Below are positions 15,307 to 23,874 of a stretch of DNA of 30,701 nucleotides, piece by piece. Every line of letters begins with the position of its first letter. The first letter of the stretch is position 1. Source of the DNA: CAYZPE01 sp964626625 (GTDB lineage Bacteria; Patescibacteriota; Minisyncoccia; Phycocordibacterales; CAYZPE01); NCBI GenBank assembly GCA_964626625.1, contig CAZVFV010000004.1:1-30701 (forward strand). The letters are read 5' to 3'. Under the pieces are notes generated by a model that was not told where the DNA came from, did no database searches, and saw only the letters and a program-made list of their open reading frames with translations. The position numbers and the translations under genes were made by a program.

Positions 15307-17371
15307 GATTTAAAAGAGTAGTTCTAATAAAATCAGTAATAGTTCGACCGCGATCTTCCCATGTGTAGTTTTTAGCAGAAAGTAAAGCTCCTTTCACAAG
15401 ACCGTTAGCTACTAATTTGTCATTCAAAATCTTTTCAATCGCATTTTTCCACGACTCAGGATCTTTATACTCTACCAAAAGTGCATTAATATCATTGAAA
15501 AGTATTTCAGCAATTGCCCCTGTATGCGCAGCAACAATTGGACGACCAGAAAGCAACCACTCAAATAACTTTGCGGGAGAATTACCGATCTGAGCACCAG
15601 CTTTTGGATGAATCAAAACATCAAAAGCCTTAAGGTAAGATGCGACTTCATGTTTTGGTACCCGAGGAAGAAAGATAACCCTTTCAGAAACCCCGATTTT
15701 CAAGGCAAGATCCCTTAAATGCTTTGTTTCAGTATTGTTTTTTTCACCAACACCAACCAAGATTATTTTCTGATCAAGGAGTGGTAATGCCTGTATAACA
15801 TCCTCAAAACCATATGAATCATGATTGCCGGTAAAGGACAGATTCCCCACATATCCTAAAATTATATTATCTTGTGGTAAACCGTACTTATTACGTAAAT
15901 AAATTTGCGACGAAACAATATCTTTAAATTGCACAGGATCACTCGCACTACAAAAAGAAACAATACCTTTTTTGTTAATCTTATCGTTATATTCCTTTAA
16001 TCCAGCGCTAATAGAAATAATTCCATCTGATCTTTTTGCAATAAACTCTGTTAAATTTCTTTTAAGTACAGCGTGGAGGACAGCGTGAGATTCCATAAAA
16101 ATAGGTTTACGAAATATATATTTAGTTATCATAATAGGTAGAAACAAGGTGGAGTCACGAAAATAAAGTACATCGAAGTTTTTTCTTTGTGACACCACAA
16201 AGAAAGCCATTCTTATATTTGAAAAAAATGTTTCAAGCCAATTAAAAACCCTCAAAGAGCTATTTTTAGTAAACTTACCCAAAGAAGAAAGAGATCGCAC
16301 TTGAAAATTTGATAAATTTAAACTTTTTAAGAATGTCATTTTTTTACTTTCTTCTAAAAGAGAATCATCTGTACTGACCAGAAAACACCTTGTACCATCG
16401 ACACCATTCATTGCCTCAACAGTCTTTGATGTGGTGTACACATGTGACTTATTAGAAAAATAATTCATTCGTGTAATATGTAAAATTCGAAGACTTGATT
16501 GCTCTATCAAAGCTTCAAAATCGAAAACAATATCGTTCACCCCCTTATTTTTTAGTATGTAGTTTTTTTTATAAACCAAGTCATGTAAATAATACATAAA
16601 AAGAAGAGCTTTTGAAGCTTTCATTTTCAAACCTAATCGCTTGAAATAAAGATCAAGTGAAGAAAAAAGCTTCGCATGATCACTCCGGACCACTAGACGA
16701 TACATATCATACCCAGCAAGCTCTACAGTACCGAAACTGTCGCAATCAATTATCCTAAACTCATTATTTTCAAGTAATATATTATCTAAAGTTAAGTCAC
16801 CATGTTGAGGTAGTCGAGCAACCTTAAAATCTGTTACTGCAAGTTTTTTCACATATCCCATGAGAACATTTTCTTCTTTTTCATTAAGTCCAATTTTTTG
16901 AACCAGATCTTGTGCATAGACATAAAATGAATCAAAGAATTCATGTTTATATATACTTTTATTAAAATTTGAGTATTCTTTAGAAAAAGATTCTATTACT
17001 TTCTTGCTATTCTTAACAGCAATACCGTCTATATAGGTTTCTATACTAAATACAAATTCTCTTCCGTCATCATATACATACAAAGGTTTAGGAAACATTT
17101 TTTCGTACACACTTCCCTTCACAAGAGTCTGAAGTTTAACCAGTCGATTATATGCATTTTCTACAACATATTTTGATTCATATGTACGAATAGTTTTTAC
17201 TACAAAAATTGGTTGTTTAGCTCCTTCAAGGAAAACAAAGAATAGAACTTTACCATCCAAGCTACCATGCGTACTTGAAGTATTATATTTTAAAAAACTT
17301 AATCTCGAATCTTTTACCTGAGGAAAATAGCTGAGATTATTATGTATTACACTTTCTATAAGTTTTATCAT
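15299..17371 (-). CDS. Fusion of aminoglycoside-phosphotransferase-like kinase and GT4 glycosyltransferase
   Basis: A 690-residue cytoplasmic two-domain protein. Residues 1 to about 285 form an APH/choline-kinase-like fold: a candidate ATP-binding Lys59 in FVVKTIR, the Brenner motif HGDLTLDN (190-197) with catalytic Asp192 and Asn197, and the metal-binding IIDCDSFG (207-214). Residues about 295-690 form a GT-B enzyme with RILHITRMNYFSNKSH, ILGYVGNLSFTGNHDSYGFEDVI, and a PAKLFEWLLSGRPIVA segment replacing the usual EX7E. The kinase may phosphorylate a sugar or a chain end and the second domain may add the next sugar. It lies 3 nt after a methyltransferase gene. No frameshift is seen at the junction, so this is a real single frame. 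I know of no characterised protein with this arrangement. Confidence 0.82.
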   Translation of the reverse strand: MIKLIESVIHNNLSYFPQVKDSRLSFLKYNTSSTHGSLDGKVLFFVFLEGAKQPIFVVKTIRTYESKYVVENAYNRLVKLQTLVKGSVYEKMFPKPLYVYDDGREFVFSIETYIDGIAVKNSKKVIESFSKEYSNFNKSIYKHEFFDSFYVYAQDLVQKIGLNEKEENVLMGYVKKLAVTDFKVARLPQHGDLTLDNILLENNEFRIIDCDSFGTVELAGYDMYRLVVRSDHAKLFSSLDLYFKRLGLKMKASKALLFMYYLHDLVYKKNYILKNKGVNDIVFDFEALIEQSSLRILHITRMNYFSNKSHVYTTSKTVEAMNGVDGTRCFLVSTDDSLLEESKKMTFLKSLNLSNFQVRSLSSLGKFTKNSSLRVFNWLETFFSNIRMAFFVVSQRKNFDVLYFRDSTLFLPIMITKYIFRKPIFMESHAVLHAVLKRNLTEFIAKRSDGIISISAGLKEYNDKINKKGIVSFCSASDPVQFKDIVSSQIYLRNKYGLPQDNIILGYVGNLSFTGNHDSYGFEDVIQALPLLDQKIILVGVGEKNNTETKHLRDLALKIGVSERVIFLPRVPKHEVASYLKAFDVLIHPKAGAQIGNSPAKLFEWLLSGRPIVAAHTGAIAEILFNDINALLVEYKDPESWKNAIEKILNDKLVANGLVKGALLSAKNYTWEDRGRTITDFIRTTLLNHE

Positions 17372-17374
17372 GAT

Positions 17375-18328
17375 TTATTTTTTAGCAATTACATTAAAAC
17401 TAAAAAAGAAATAACGATACAGCTTTATAAGTGTATTTGACCGTGATATGAACTTAACAAACTTTCTTGGTAAAGTGTTTCCTTTCATTAATTTTTGAAT
17501 AACATACCTTAAGACAGCAATATTATCATACGGAATAAGTAAGCGTGGTAAATTATAACCAGGGTACGGTAAGTACACATCGATAGAACTAAAACCCACT
17601 ACTTCAAATAAATGTAGTAAATTATTTTTATTATACGTATAGGTATCGTACACCTCACCTTTACGTAACTTCATATACCAATTTGCTAAAAAACGAGGCA
17701 TGTAACTCGTAAAGCGTAGACCACTATGATCAATTCCTTTAAGGTATGCGAGAGCGAAACGATTCTCAATTCCAACATACAAATAGCCACCCGGTTTTAA
17801 TAATTTTTTACAAATCTTAAGTGCTTCAATTTGTGCTAATCGAGGATTAGCATAGGTATGATTTTTACCAACCCATTCAAGAATTCCATTCATAGCTATC
17901 ACATCAACACTTGCCTCTGGCAAAGGTAGATCAAAAAGATCGCCTATAAAAATACTTATATTTTTAAGTTTCACTTCTGCTGCACGTCTTTTAAGGAAAC
18001 GCATTCGAAGAGAAGATTGATCAAAAACAATCACTTCTTTTGCAATACGAGCAAGAGGAATACTCGAACGACCCATGCCTGCACCTATATCTAAAACAAC
18101 AGAATCTTTAGTGATAGGGATAGTAAAATGCCAATCTGCTCTATCTTCTTCATAGGTAAAATCAAACATGCGTTTGTATTTTAAATTGAAAGCTTCCCAA
18201 CCCTTTTCATCGATAAGGTCAAGGGCATCTTCCATCTGCTCACCAGAAAGCTTACCCCAATACACATCTTGAGAAAAAGTAGGTAGGCCATCAATGAGAA
18301 TATTTGGTTTACGAGTAAATTTTATCAT
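17375..18328 (-). CDS. Class I SAM-dependent methyltransferase, paired with the kinase-GT fusion
   Basis: A 317-residue protein. SAM motif VVLDIGAGMGRSSIPLA lies near residues 77-93, VIVFDQS gives the acidic ribose ligand, DVIAMNGILEWVG motif II, and LLKPGGYLYVGIENRFALAYLKGIDHSGLRF (about 179-209) is a distinctive post-motif III segment. The last part suggests a recognisable subfamily seen in glycan loci next to kinase-like genes. It overlaps the upstream GT4 gene by 4 nt (ATGA) and is followed after 3 nt by the kinase-GT fusion, so the three are translationally coupled. A role in methylating a phosphorylated sugar or chain end is possible by analogy with WbdD. Confidence 0.82.
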   Translation of the reverse strand: MIKFTRKPNILIDGLPTFSQDVYWGKLSGEQMEDALDLIDEKGWEAFNLKYKRMFDFTYEEDRADWHFTIPITKDSVVLDIGAGMGRSSIPLARIAKEVIVFDQSSLRMRFLKRRAAEVKLKNISIFIGDLFDLPLPEASVDVIAMNGILEWVGKNHTYANPRLAQIEALKICKKLLKPGGYLYVGIENRFALAYLKGIDHSGLRFTSYMPRFLANWYMKLRKGEVYDTYTYNKNNLLHLFEVVGFSSIDVYLPYPGYNLPRLLIPYDNIAVLRYVIQKLMKGNTLPRKFVKFISRSNTLIKLYRYFFFSFNVIAKK

Positions 18329-19377
18329 TGTATTCTCTTAAATATATCTGCAAATTTACCTGCCATTATATGAGTTGAAAATTCCATCTCTGCCCTTTTT
18401 CGCGCATGTAAAGTTAATCGGCGTGCCATCTCAGAATTATCAAGTTCTAGTATCTTATCTTTAATTTGATCTTTAGAATACGTATCCACAAGAAGAGCAT
18501 CCTTATTATTTTCAACATATTCATCAATGTAATTTTTATGAGTCGCAATAATTGGAATACCCACAGCCATGGCCTCAACAAGCACAGTCACACCCGAAGC
18601 CTCACCCGACCCTTCAAAGTGATTTTCATCATGAGTAATAAGTAATATAGCTTTTGCCTCTTCTAATTTTTTTCGAAGGTCAGGAAAAGATAAATTGAAA
18701 AAAACTTTTATATTACTTGGAAGATCTTTAATCTTACTCACATTTCTTGGTAAACACACAAAGTGAAATTCACGATCTGGCATTTCTCGAGCCACCTCTA
18801 TAATTGTTTCGTAATCCCTACTTGAATCCCTACCGACACTCAGGTAATAATTTTTTCTGGTTTCGGTATATTTATAATAATCAATATCAACACCAATCGG
18901 CACGCTCCAAATCTTACCTTTTAAAAAAGGTAAATTTTCTTCAAGATATCTTTGCTGGACAAGAGAAAGAGTAATCACACCATCCAATTCTTTCAGTAAA
19001 AATTTTAAAAGAAAAAGTTTAATAGGTTTATTTTCATTCACCATAAGTAAACGTTTTAAAACAGAATTATAAAGAATAAATTTAGTTTTACGTGCGGAAA
19101 TCACCTTACGCCAAAACATCATATATATAATTGAAATACCAAAAACAACATCATACTGTCGTGCTGTAAAAAACATAAGAAAATGCTTAAGTCGCCACCC
19201 AAGAATCCTTCTCAGAAATGCATTTTTGATAACATCTTCAGGTTCTTTATACTCTGCCTCAATAGCAAAAGAGCTCAAATGATTCAGTCCATAAAATTGA
19301 GTATCAGGGTAATCTATACCAATTCTTCCTTTAAATCCTTCTTTTCTTGACCCTGAGTAAAGATACAATACCTTCAT
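18325..19377 (-). CDS. GT4-family glycosyltransferase
   Basis: A 350-residue GT-B protein beginning with MKVLYLYSGSRKEGFKGRIG. The C-terminal domain has YLSVGRDSSRDYETIIEVA, FVCLPRN and the EASGVTVLVEAMAVGIPIIAT segment (about 262-282) of the EX7E donor-binding region. It uses a nucleotide-sugar donor at the cytoplasmic membrane face; specificity is not readable. It heads the coupled block 19377-13598: its TGA stop overlaps the next ATG. A 130-bp gap precedes it. Confidence 0.85.
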   Translation of the reverse strand: MKVLYLYSGSRKEGFKGRIGIDYPDTQFYGLNHLSSFAIEAEYKEPEDVIKNAFLRRILGWRLKHFLMFFTARQYDVVFGISIIYMMFWRKVISARKTKFILYNSVLKRLLMVNENKPIKLFLLKFLLKELDGVITLSLVQQRYLEENLPFLKGKIWSVPIGVDIDYYKYTETRKNYYLSVGRDSSRDYETIIEVAREMPDREFHFVCLPRNVSKIKDLPSNIKVFFNLSFPDLRKKLEEAKAILLITHDENHFEGSGEASGVTVLVEAMAVGIPIIATHKNYIDEYVENNKDALLVDTYSKDQIKDKILELDNSEMARRLTLHARKRAEMEFSTHIMAGKFADIFKRIQ

Positions 19378-19396
19378 GTTGTTTAATTATTATTCC

Positions 19397-19425
19397 TAAA
19401 TACAATACATCTTACATACTATCAA
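19397..19425 (-). promoter_or_regulatory. Possible internal promoter of the 13598-19377 block
   Basis: On the minus strand TTGATA (19425-19420), 17 nt, then a weak TATTTA (19402-19397). The start would be about 13 nt before the ATG at 19377. The 130-bp gap is the longest within the minus-strand run from 30701 to 13598, which is the main reason to expect a promoter here. Confidence 0.25.
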
Positions 19426-19507
19426 AGTTACAAGAATTAACTTAACATACAAATAACCCTTTGATGTAGGTTTTTAATAAGAAAGATAGGGTGGTAGAAA
19501 TAAATTT

Positions 19508-20197
19508 TTATTTCCAAACTACAAAATAAAGAGACTTATCCAGAAATGGGAGCCTGTAAAAAATCTTATCCTTAATACTCAAGTTAATACCGCCTTGTAA
19601 ATAAACTCTTCCATGCACACTTGCCTGCTGGAATATTTTCTTTAAGGAAAATATTTCAGCAACAGTAGTATGGTACGTACGTAATACGTTTCCCTTTTCT
19701 TCTAAATGTAAATATTTTCCGGTACGCTTTCCAAAAACAAACTTCTTAAAGCTTCTGGGAAATAATAAATTATGTGACGTAAAGACCATATTTCCTCCTA
19801 CCTTAAGAACTCTTTTCAGTTCTACAATTACCTTTTTTCTTTCTGTAACATAATCAATCCCATGAAAAGGAAAAAACACATGATTAAATGATTCCTGATC
19901 AAAGGGTAGCTCAAGCGCATCAGCTTTTAACACTCTCACACCTTTTAAATTCTTTAATTTAATCTTAGCCTTTTCAACCATACTACTTGAAATATCTACA
20001 GCTGTAATGTTTTCATAACCCATTTTGTGCAAATAAAAAGGCACCCTTCCCGCTCCACAACCCACAACAAGTAACGGGGCAGTTTTATCGATAAAGTATT
20101 TCAATACCGCATTTTTCTCATCTGACCTCAGGTACATATTGGCACTAAAACTATCCGACAAAATATCATATGATGCTGTGTTTTTTTCCTGTATCAC
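19508..20197 (-). CDS. Class I SAM-dependent methyltransferase
   Basis: A 229-residue protein with a GTG start at 20197, next to AAGG. The next in-frame ATG would remove 22 residues just upstream of the SAM fold, so the GTG is preferred. Motifs are LLVVGCGAGRVPFYL (about 42-56), ITAVDIS, VLKADALELPF, and LKRVLKVGGNMVFTSHN, the Methyltransf_11 pattern. The Val in VVGCG replaces the usual acidic residue (DxGCG), a small deviation. It lies 20 nt after the exostosin-like gene, probably in the same transcript. The acceptor is unknown. Confidence 0.82.
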   Translation of the reverse strand: MIQEKNTASYDILSDSFSANMYLRSDEKNAVLKYFIDKTAPLLVVGCGAGRVPFYLHKMGYENITAVDISSSMVEKAKIKLKNLKGVRVLKADALELPFDQESFNHVFFPFHGIDYVTERKKVIVELKRVLKVGGNMVFTSHNLLFPRSFKKFVFGKRTGKYLHLEEKGNVLRTYHTTVAEIFSLKKIFQQASVHGRVYLQGGINLSIKDKIFYRLPFLDKSLYFVVWK

Positions 20198-20217
20198 CTT
20201 AATTAAGAATTAAATCT

Positions 20218-21297
20218 TTATATAATATTTTTGCTCAGATTTTCCACATTTAAAAAATTACGTAGAAACACATCCGAGCATAACTGAGTAGTATAAGCAT
20301 GTCGAGCTTTTTGTTGCATATCTATAAATTGTTCATTAGTCAAATTAGCATACATATCAGCAATATATAGATCTATTCTATCTATTTCTTGGTAAGGAAC
20401 TCTCAAAATAAATTCTTTATACTTAATAATATCCTCTGAAGGTAACACTGTCTCTGTGTCTATAAGAACAGGAATCCTCCCTAAACTCAAAATTTCGTAA
20501 AATCGAGCAGAGTAGTTACCATCCCCTTTCGGGGCAAGTACAAAATCAGAATCTATTATATTTTGCACATATTCTTTCCTGGCTTTTTCTGCATTCATTT
20601 CTATAGTAGTAACGTGCGCAGAATATGATTTTCTCAAGATAAATTTTGTCTCAACCAAGCTACTTTTTCTCAAAACTTCTATTGATTTTCTACGAAAATA
20701 AATTCCCTGAGTGTGTACTTTAGCATGAGGATTCCATAAAGACCTTACTCCCCATATAGAATTTTTAAATTTATATTTGAATTTAGAACGAATGTTTGGA
20801 AAATCAGCCCAGCCCGCAAAACCAACAGTCGACTTATTACTCTTTCTCCTCCAAACAATTTCCCGACCCACACTTAAATCTTCAACAATTGGTGGGATAA
20901 TATATTCATTCTTTTTCTTCTTGTATGCATATTGAGATGTTCTTAAGACTATCGAATTTGGAATATCAATAACATAGTCATAGTCACTTAAGTCAAAAAT
21001 TAATATTTTTTTATTATATGTTTTAGATATTTTAATAAGAGCATCTATATAACTTATATTGTCTTTAAAATGTAAATAGTTATATGGTGCTAAAATAAAA
21101 TCAGCTTTTTCTGGCGTATCTATAATTTCAAAAATTGGTTTTATTTGTTTTGCTGCTTCGTTTATAAACAACAACGTACTTTTGTGTATATAGCCTAAAT
21201 TGGGATACAAAAAAAATATATGCGAGTATTTTAACTTGTCTACTTTTACTATATATACCCGAGTAAGCTTGGGTTTTGTGTTTTCTGCTAAATTCAA
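20218..21297 (-). CDS. Exostosin-like glycosyltransferase (GT47)
   Basis: A 359-residue protein. The C-terminal segment SDFVLAPKGDGNYSARFYEILSLGRIPVLID (about 250-280) matches the exostosin/GT47 signature (acidic-Gly substrate loop, SxRxYE, GxIPV). The upstream part has ADFILAPYNYLH (65-76), DLSDYD (102-107) and VGFAGWAD (158-165), also in exostosin-like order. GT47 enzymes are inverting transferases best known from heparan sulfate and plant wall synthesis, with scattered bacterial homologues. No ATG exists before the conserved region: the only sensible start is TTG at 21297, 14 nt after the preceding stop. There is no membrane anchor, so a cytoplasmic role is expected, unlike eukaryotic Golgi relatives. 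Confidence 0.78.
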   Translation of the reverse strand: MNLAENTKPKLTRVYIVKVDKLKYSHIFFLYPNLGYIHKSTLLFINEAAKQIKPIFEIIDTPEKADFILAPYNYLHFKDNISYIDALIKISKTYNKKILIFDLSDYDYVIDIPNSIVLRTSQYAYKKKKNEYIIPPIVEDLSVGREIVWRRKSNKSTVGFAGWADFPNIRSKFKYKFKNSIWGVRSLWNPHAKVHTQGIYFRRKSIEVLRKSSLVETKFILRKSYSAHVTTIEMNAEKARKEYVQNIIDSDFVLAPKGDGNYSARFYEILSLGRIPVLIDTETVLPSEDIIKYKEFILRVPYQEIDRIDLYIADMYANLTNEQFIDMQQKARHAYTTQLCSDVFLRNFLNVENLSKNII

Positions 21298-21311
21298 ATT
21301 TTAAATAAATA

Positions 21312-21962
21312 TTACGATAGTTTTTTTCTTGCTACAAGTATACTTGTCGACCCCAATCCTCGAATAAAAACGAGATGTCGCCTTAACCACCTCCACCACT
21401 TCGAGTATTTCATTGTAAAGTAAAAAACAACAAAACCACAACGCATAAGCAACGCTCGTATAGAACCCTGAGTAAACATAATTAAATGCGTAAGATCTCC
21501 CAAGCGCACTTCTTGTTTTACTACAAAACGTGCATATCTCTTAAAATTATATGCATTTGGTGTATCTAATATAAAGACTCCATCATCTTTTAGTACGCGA
21601 CATACTTCTCGAAGTGCTTTTCCAGGATTTTCTAAATACTCAATAAGTTGTTCCATGTAAATAGTACCAAAGAATTTATCTGTATACAGTAGACCTTTAT
21701 CAATATTTCCTTTTTTTTGATACGGATATTCAGTAGGGTTTTGAGGAAAAAATAGATCAAAACCATACACACAGCTGTCTTTCTCAACTTTTTTTCTAAA
21801 CTCTTGATTAAATGAATTAGATACACCACCCTCATACACTCCTCCCAAATTACCAAGATCAAGAATTTTTACTGGTTTATAGTGCTGCATTAAAAACTCA
21901 GACCGAGAGGTGCCGAGATCTTTTGAAAGTGTCTTAAGTTTTAGTAACATTGGAGTCTTCAT
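21312..21962 (-). CDS. Class I SAM-dependent methyltransferase, unusual motif I
   Basis: From the ATG at 21962 the protein has 216 residues. The SAM-binding stretch reads KILDLGNLGGVYEGG (about 30-44), with an extended loop in place of the common DxGxGxG. Further on are VYGFDLFFPQ, FFGTIYMEQLIEYLENPGKALREVCRVLKDDGVFILDTPN and a Trp/Arg-rich C-terminus, YSKWWRWLRRHLVFIRG. The order matches Methyltransf_11-like enzymes of glycan clusters. The frame extends to a GTG at 22001 with an internal ATG at 21980; the extra residues are Cys-rich and unlike the family, so 21962 is preferred, moderately. It is 37-76 nt after asnB depending on the start, and 14 nt before the exostosin-like gene. Confidence 0.72.
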   Translation of the reverse strand: MKTPMLLKLKTLSKDLGTSRSEFLMQHYKPVKILDLGNLGGVYEGGVSNSFNQEFRKKVEKDSCVYGFDLFFPQNPTEYPYQKKGNIDKGLLYTDKFFGTIYMEQLIEYLENPGKALREVCRVLKDDGVFILDTPNAYNFKRYARFVVKQEVRLGDLTHLIMFTQGSIRALLMRCGFVVFYFTMKYSKWWRWLRRHLVFIRGLGSTSILVARKKLS

Positions 21963-22038
21963 ACATAGATTACATATCATGAAACATACTGACGTACACA
22001 CGCTCTATAATCAAATAATTTCACTATTAATCCTTCGG

Positions 22039-23871
22039 TTAAACACGAGAAGTAATAACACCATATCTTTTAGCCCATATTTGAAAAGTCATAATAGACC
22101 AGAGAAGAGTCAAGTTGTAGTCTTTTTTTGATTTATGATCGTCCAAAATCTGCTGTAAAGAGCTCCAATTAAACATGTCTTGAGTTTCTTTATAATACTC
22201 AGCAGATAATACTTTTTTCACTTTCTCATACATACCATCATCTCTCAACCACTTTGCCCCCGGAGAAAACCATCCTCTTTTTGGTTCTCGAAATAAATAT
22301 TCTGGAAGCGTATCTTTAAAAGCATCCTTGAGACTTATTTTAGTATTTACCATACTTACTTTATCTTGTGTAGACATTTTTTCAGCAAACTCTACGAGAT
22401 CCTTATCTAAAAAAGGCACCCTGACTTCTAGACCGTGTGCCATAGACATTTTATCAGCTCTCATTAAATCTTCGTCAACAAGCCAACTTCTTCTATCGGT
22501 CTTCATAAAAAGATCTGTAAAATTTTCATGTCTTATTTTTTGTAAATACTTTGCATCAAAACATGCTTTTGTTACTCCTTGATTCAAATATGTATCACTA
22601 ACAACCCTAGTGAGAAGTTCATCTTTCTGAAACATAAATAATGAAAATCGATCAATATCATTTTCTATGTTAAGTTTTCTTAATCTTGAGAAAATATTTA
22701 ATATTTTTCTTATAAAGAAAGGTATTTTTCTGTACCTGTCTTGAGCTAAACTCAATTGATATCTTTCGTATCCGCCAAATAACTCATCACCTCCATCACC
22801 TGAAAGTACTACAGCAACCTTCTCTTTAGCAAACTTTGACAAGATATACATTGGAACAATTGTAGGATTTGAAATGGGTTCATCGAGATGATATATTGCC
22901 TCTTCTAAGTTTTTCCATACCTCTTCCGGCTTTATTAAAAGCTCGTGATGTTCTGTTTTGTAAAACAGCGCCGTCTTTCGAGCCAAGTTAAAATCTTTAT
23001 TAAATTTTTCTTTCTGTACTGGATCTTTAATATCAAAACCAATTGAGAATGTTTTGATGTTTGAAGTAACTTTTTTTATTGACCCAAGAATAATACTCGA
23101 ATCAATACCTCCTGATAAGTACACCCCCACAGGTCTATCTGATATCAATTGTTTTTCTACTGATTTTAAAACCCTCTCCCGTATATCTATCTTTGAAACC
23201 ACACCTTTTGTTTTAGTCAGGTCGGGATTCCAATATGTTTTAACCTCAAAATTTTTATTTTTTATTTTAAGATATGATCCTGGAGGTAATTTATGTATTC
23301 CCTTAAACATGGTGATCGGTTCAGGAACATAGAGCACTCGAATGTAATGATTAAAAGCTTCTATATTTAAAAATCTTGACATACCGTGCTCTAAAATAGC
23401 CTTTATTTCTGAAGAGAAAATAAATTTTCCTTTCTCAAAATAATAATAAAGTGGCTTTACTCCAACATGGTCTCGAGCTAGAAACATTTCTTTTTTGTTT
23501 CTGTCCCATATTGCAAAAGCAAAAATACCATTCAGTCTAAGAACGCAAGATTCTCCCCATTTTTTATATGCAGCCAAAATAACTTCTGTATCACTTTCTG
23601 AATTAAATACATACTCATCCTGAAGTTCTTTTTTTAATTCTTGGTAATTATATATCTCGCCATTAAAAATGATTATCAAGTTACCATCATTACTCTTCAT
23701 TGGCTGTGCAGCTTTTTCACTTAAATCAATAATACTCAAACGATTATGTCCAAAAGAGACGCCTTCATCAGTAAAAACACCCGTACCATCTGGCCCACGA
23801 TGCTGAGTAAGCTTGTTCATTTTTTTAACAAGATCTTCATCCTTAAAATTAAAACCATTTATGCTGCACAT
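22039..23871 (-). CDS. asnB: Asparagine synthase (glutamine-hydrolysing) family amidotransferase
   Basis: A 610-residue cytoplasmic two-domain enzyme. The N-terminal Ntn glutaminase starts with the nucleophile Cys2 (MCSINGF) and has RLSIIDLS (54-61), FNGEIYNYQ (69-77) and the SDTE motif (103-106). The synthetase domain carries the PP-loop SGGIDSS at 253-259 and SGDGGDELFGGY near 360. AsnB makes asparagine from aspartate, ATP and glutamine, but homologues in surface polysaccharide loci (for example WbpS type) are thought to amidate sugar carboxylates such as uronamides. It is 3 nt downstream of a GT4 gene in the long minus-strand run, which favours a glycan role or a shared one. All catalytic motifs look intact. 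Confidence 0.93.
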   Translation of the reverse strand: MCSINGFNFKDEDLVKKMNKLTQHRGPDGTGVFTDEGVSFGHNRLSIIDLSEKAAQPMKSNDGNLIIIFNGEIYNYQELKKELQDEYVFNSESDTEVILAAYKKWGESCVLRLNGIFAFAIWDRNKKEMFLARDHVGVKPLYYYFEKGKFIFSSEIKAILEHGMSRFLNIEAFNHYIRVLYVPEPITMFKGIHKLPPGSYLKIKNKNFEVKTYWNPDLTKTKGVVSKIDIRERVLKSVEKQLISDRPVGVYLSGGIDSSIILGSIKKVTSNIKTFSIGFDIKDPVQKEKFNKDFNLARKTALFYKTEHHELLIKPEEVWKNLEEAIYHLDEPISNPTIVPMYILSKFAKEKVAVVLSGDGGDELFGGYERYQLSLAQDRYRKIPFFIRKILNIFSRLRKLNIENDIDRFSLFMFQKDELLTRVVSDTYLNQGVTKACFDAKYLQKIRHENFTDLFMKTDRRSWLVDEDLMRADKMSMAHGLEVRVPFLDKDLVEFAEKMSTQDKVSMVNTKISLKDAFKDTLPEYLFREPKRGWFSPGAKWLRDDGMYEKVKKVLSAEYYKETQDMFNWSSLQQILDDHKSKKDYNLTLLWSIMTFQIWAKRYGVITSRV

Positions 23872-23874
23872 ACA

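Noticed and set aside
14359..18328. Alternative genetic code (UGA as glycine) as in Gracilibacteria
   Set aside because: UGA ends several genes cleanly in ATGA overlaps (14359-14362, 18325-18328), and no gene needs UGA read-through.
19497..19514. 8-bp AT-only-type inverted repeat GAAATAAA-TT-TTTATTTC at the end of the methyltransferase gene, as a terminator
   Set aside because: The stem is almost all A-T, overlaps the stop codon and has no following T-tract on the minus strand.
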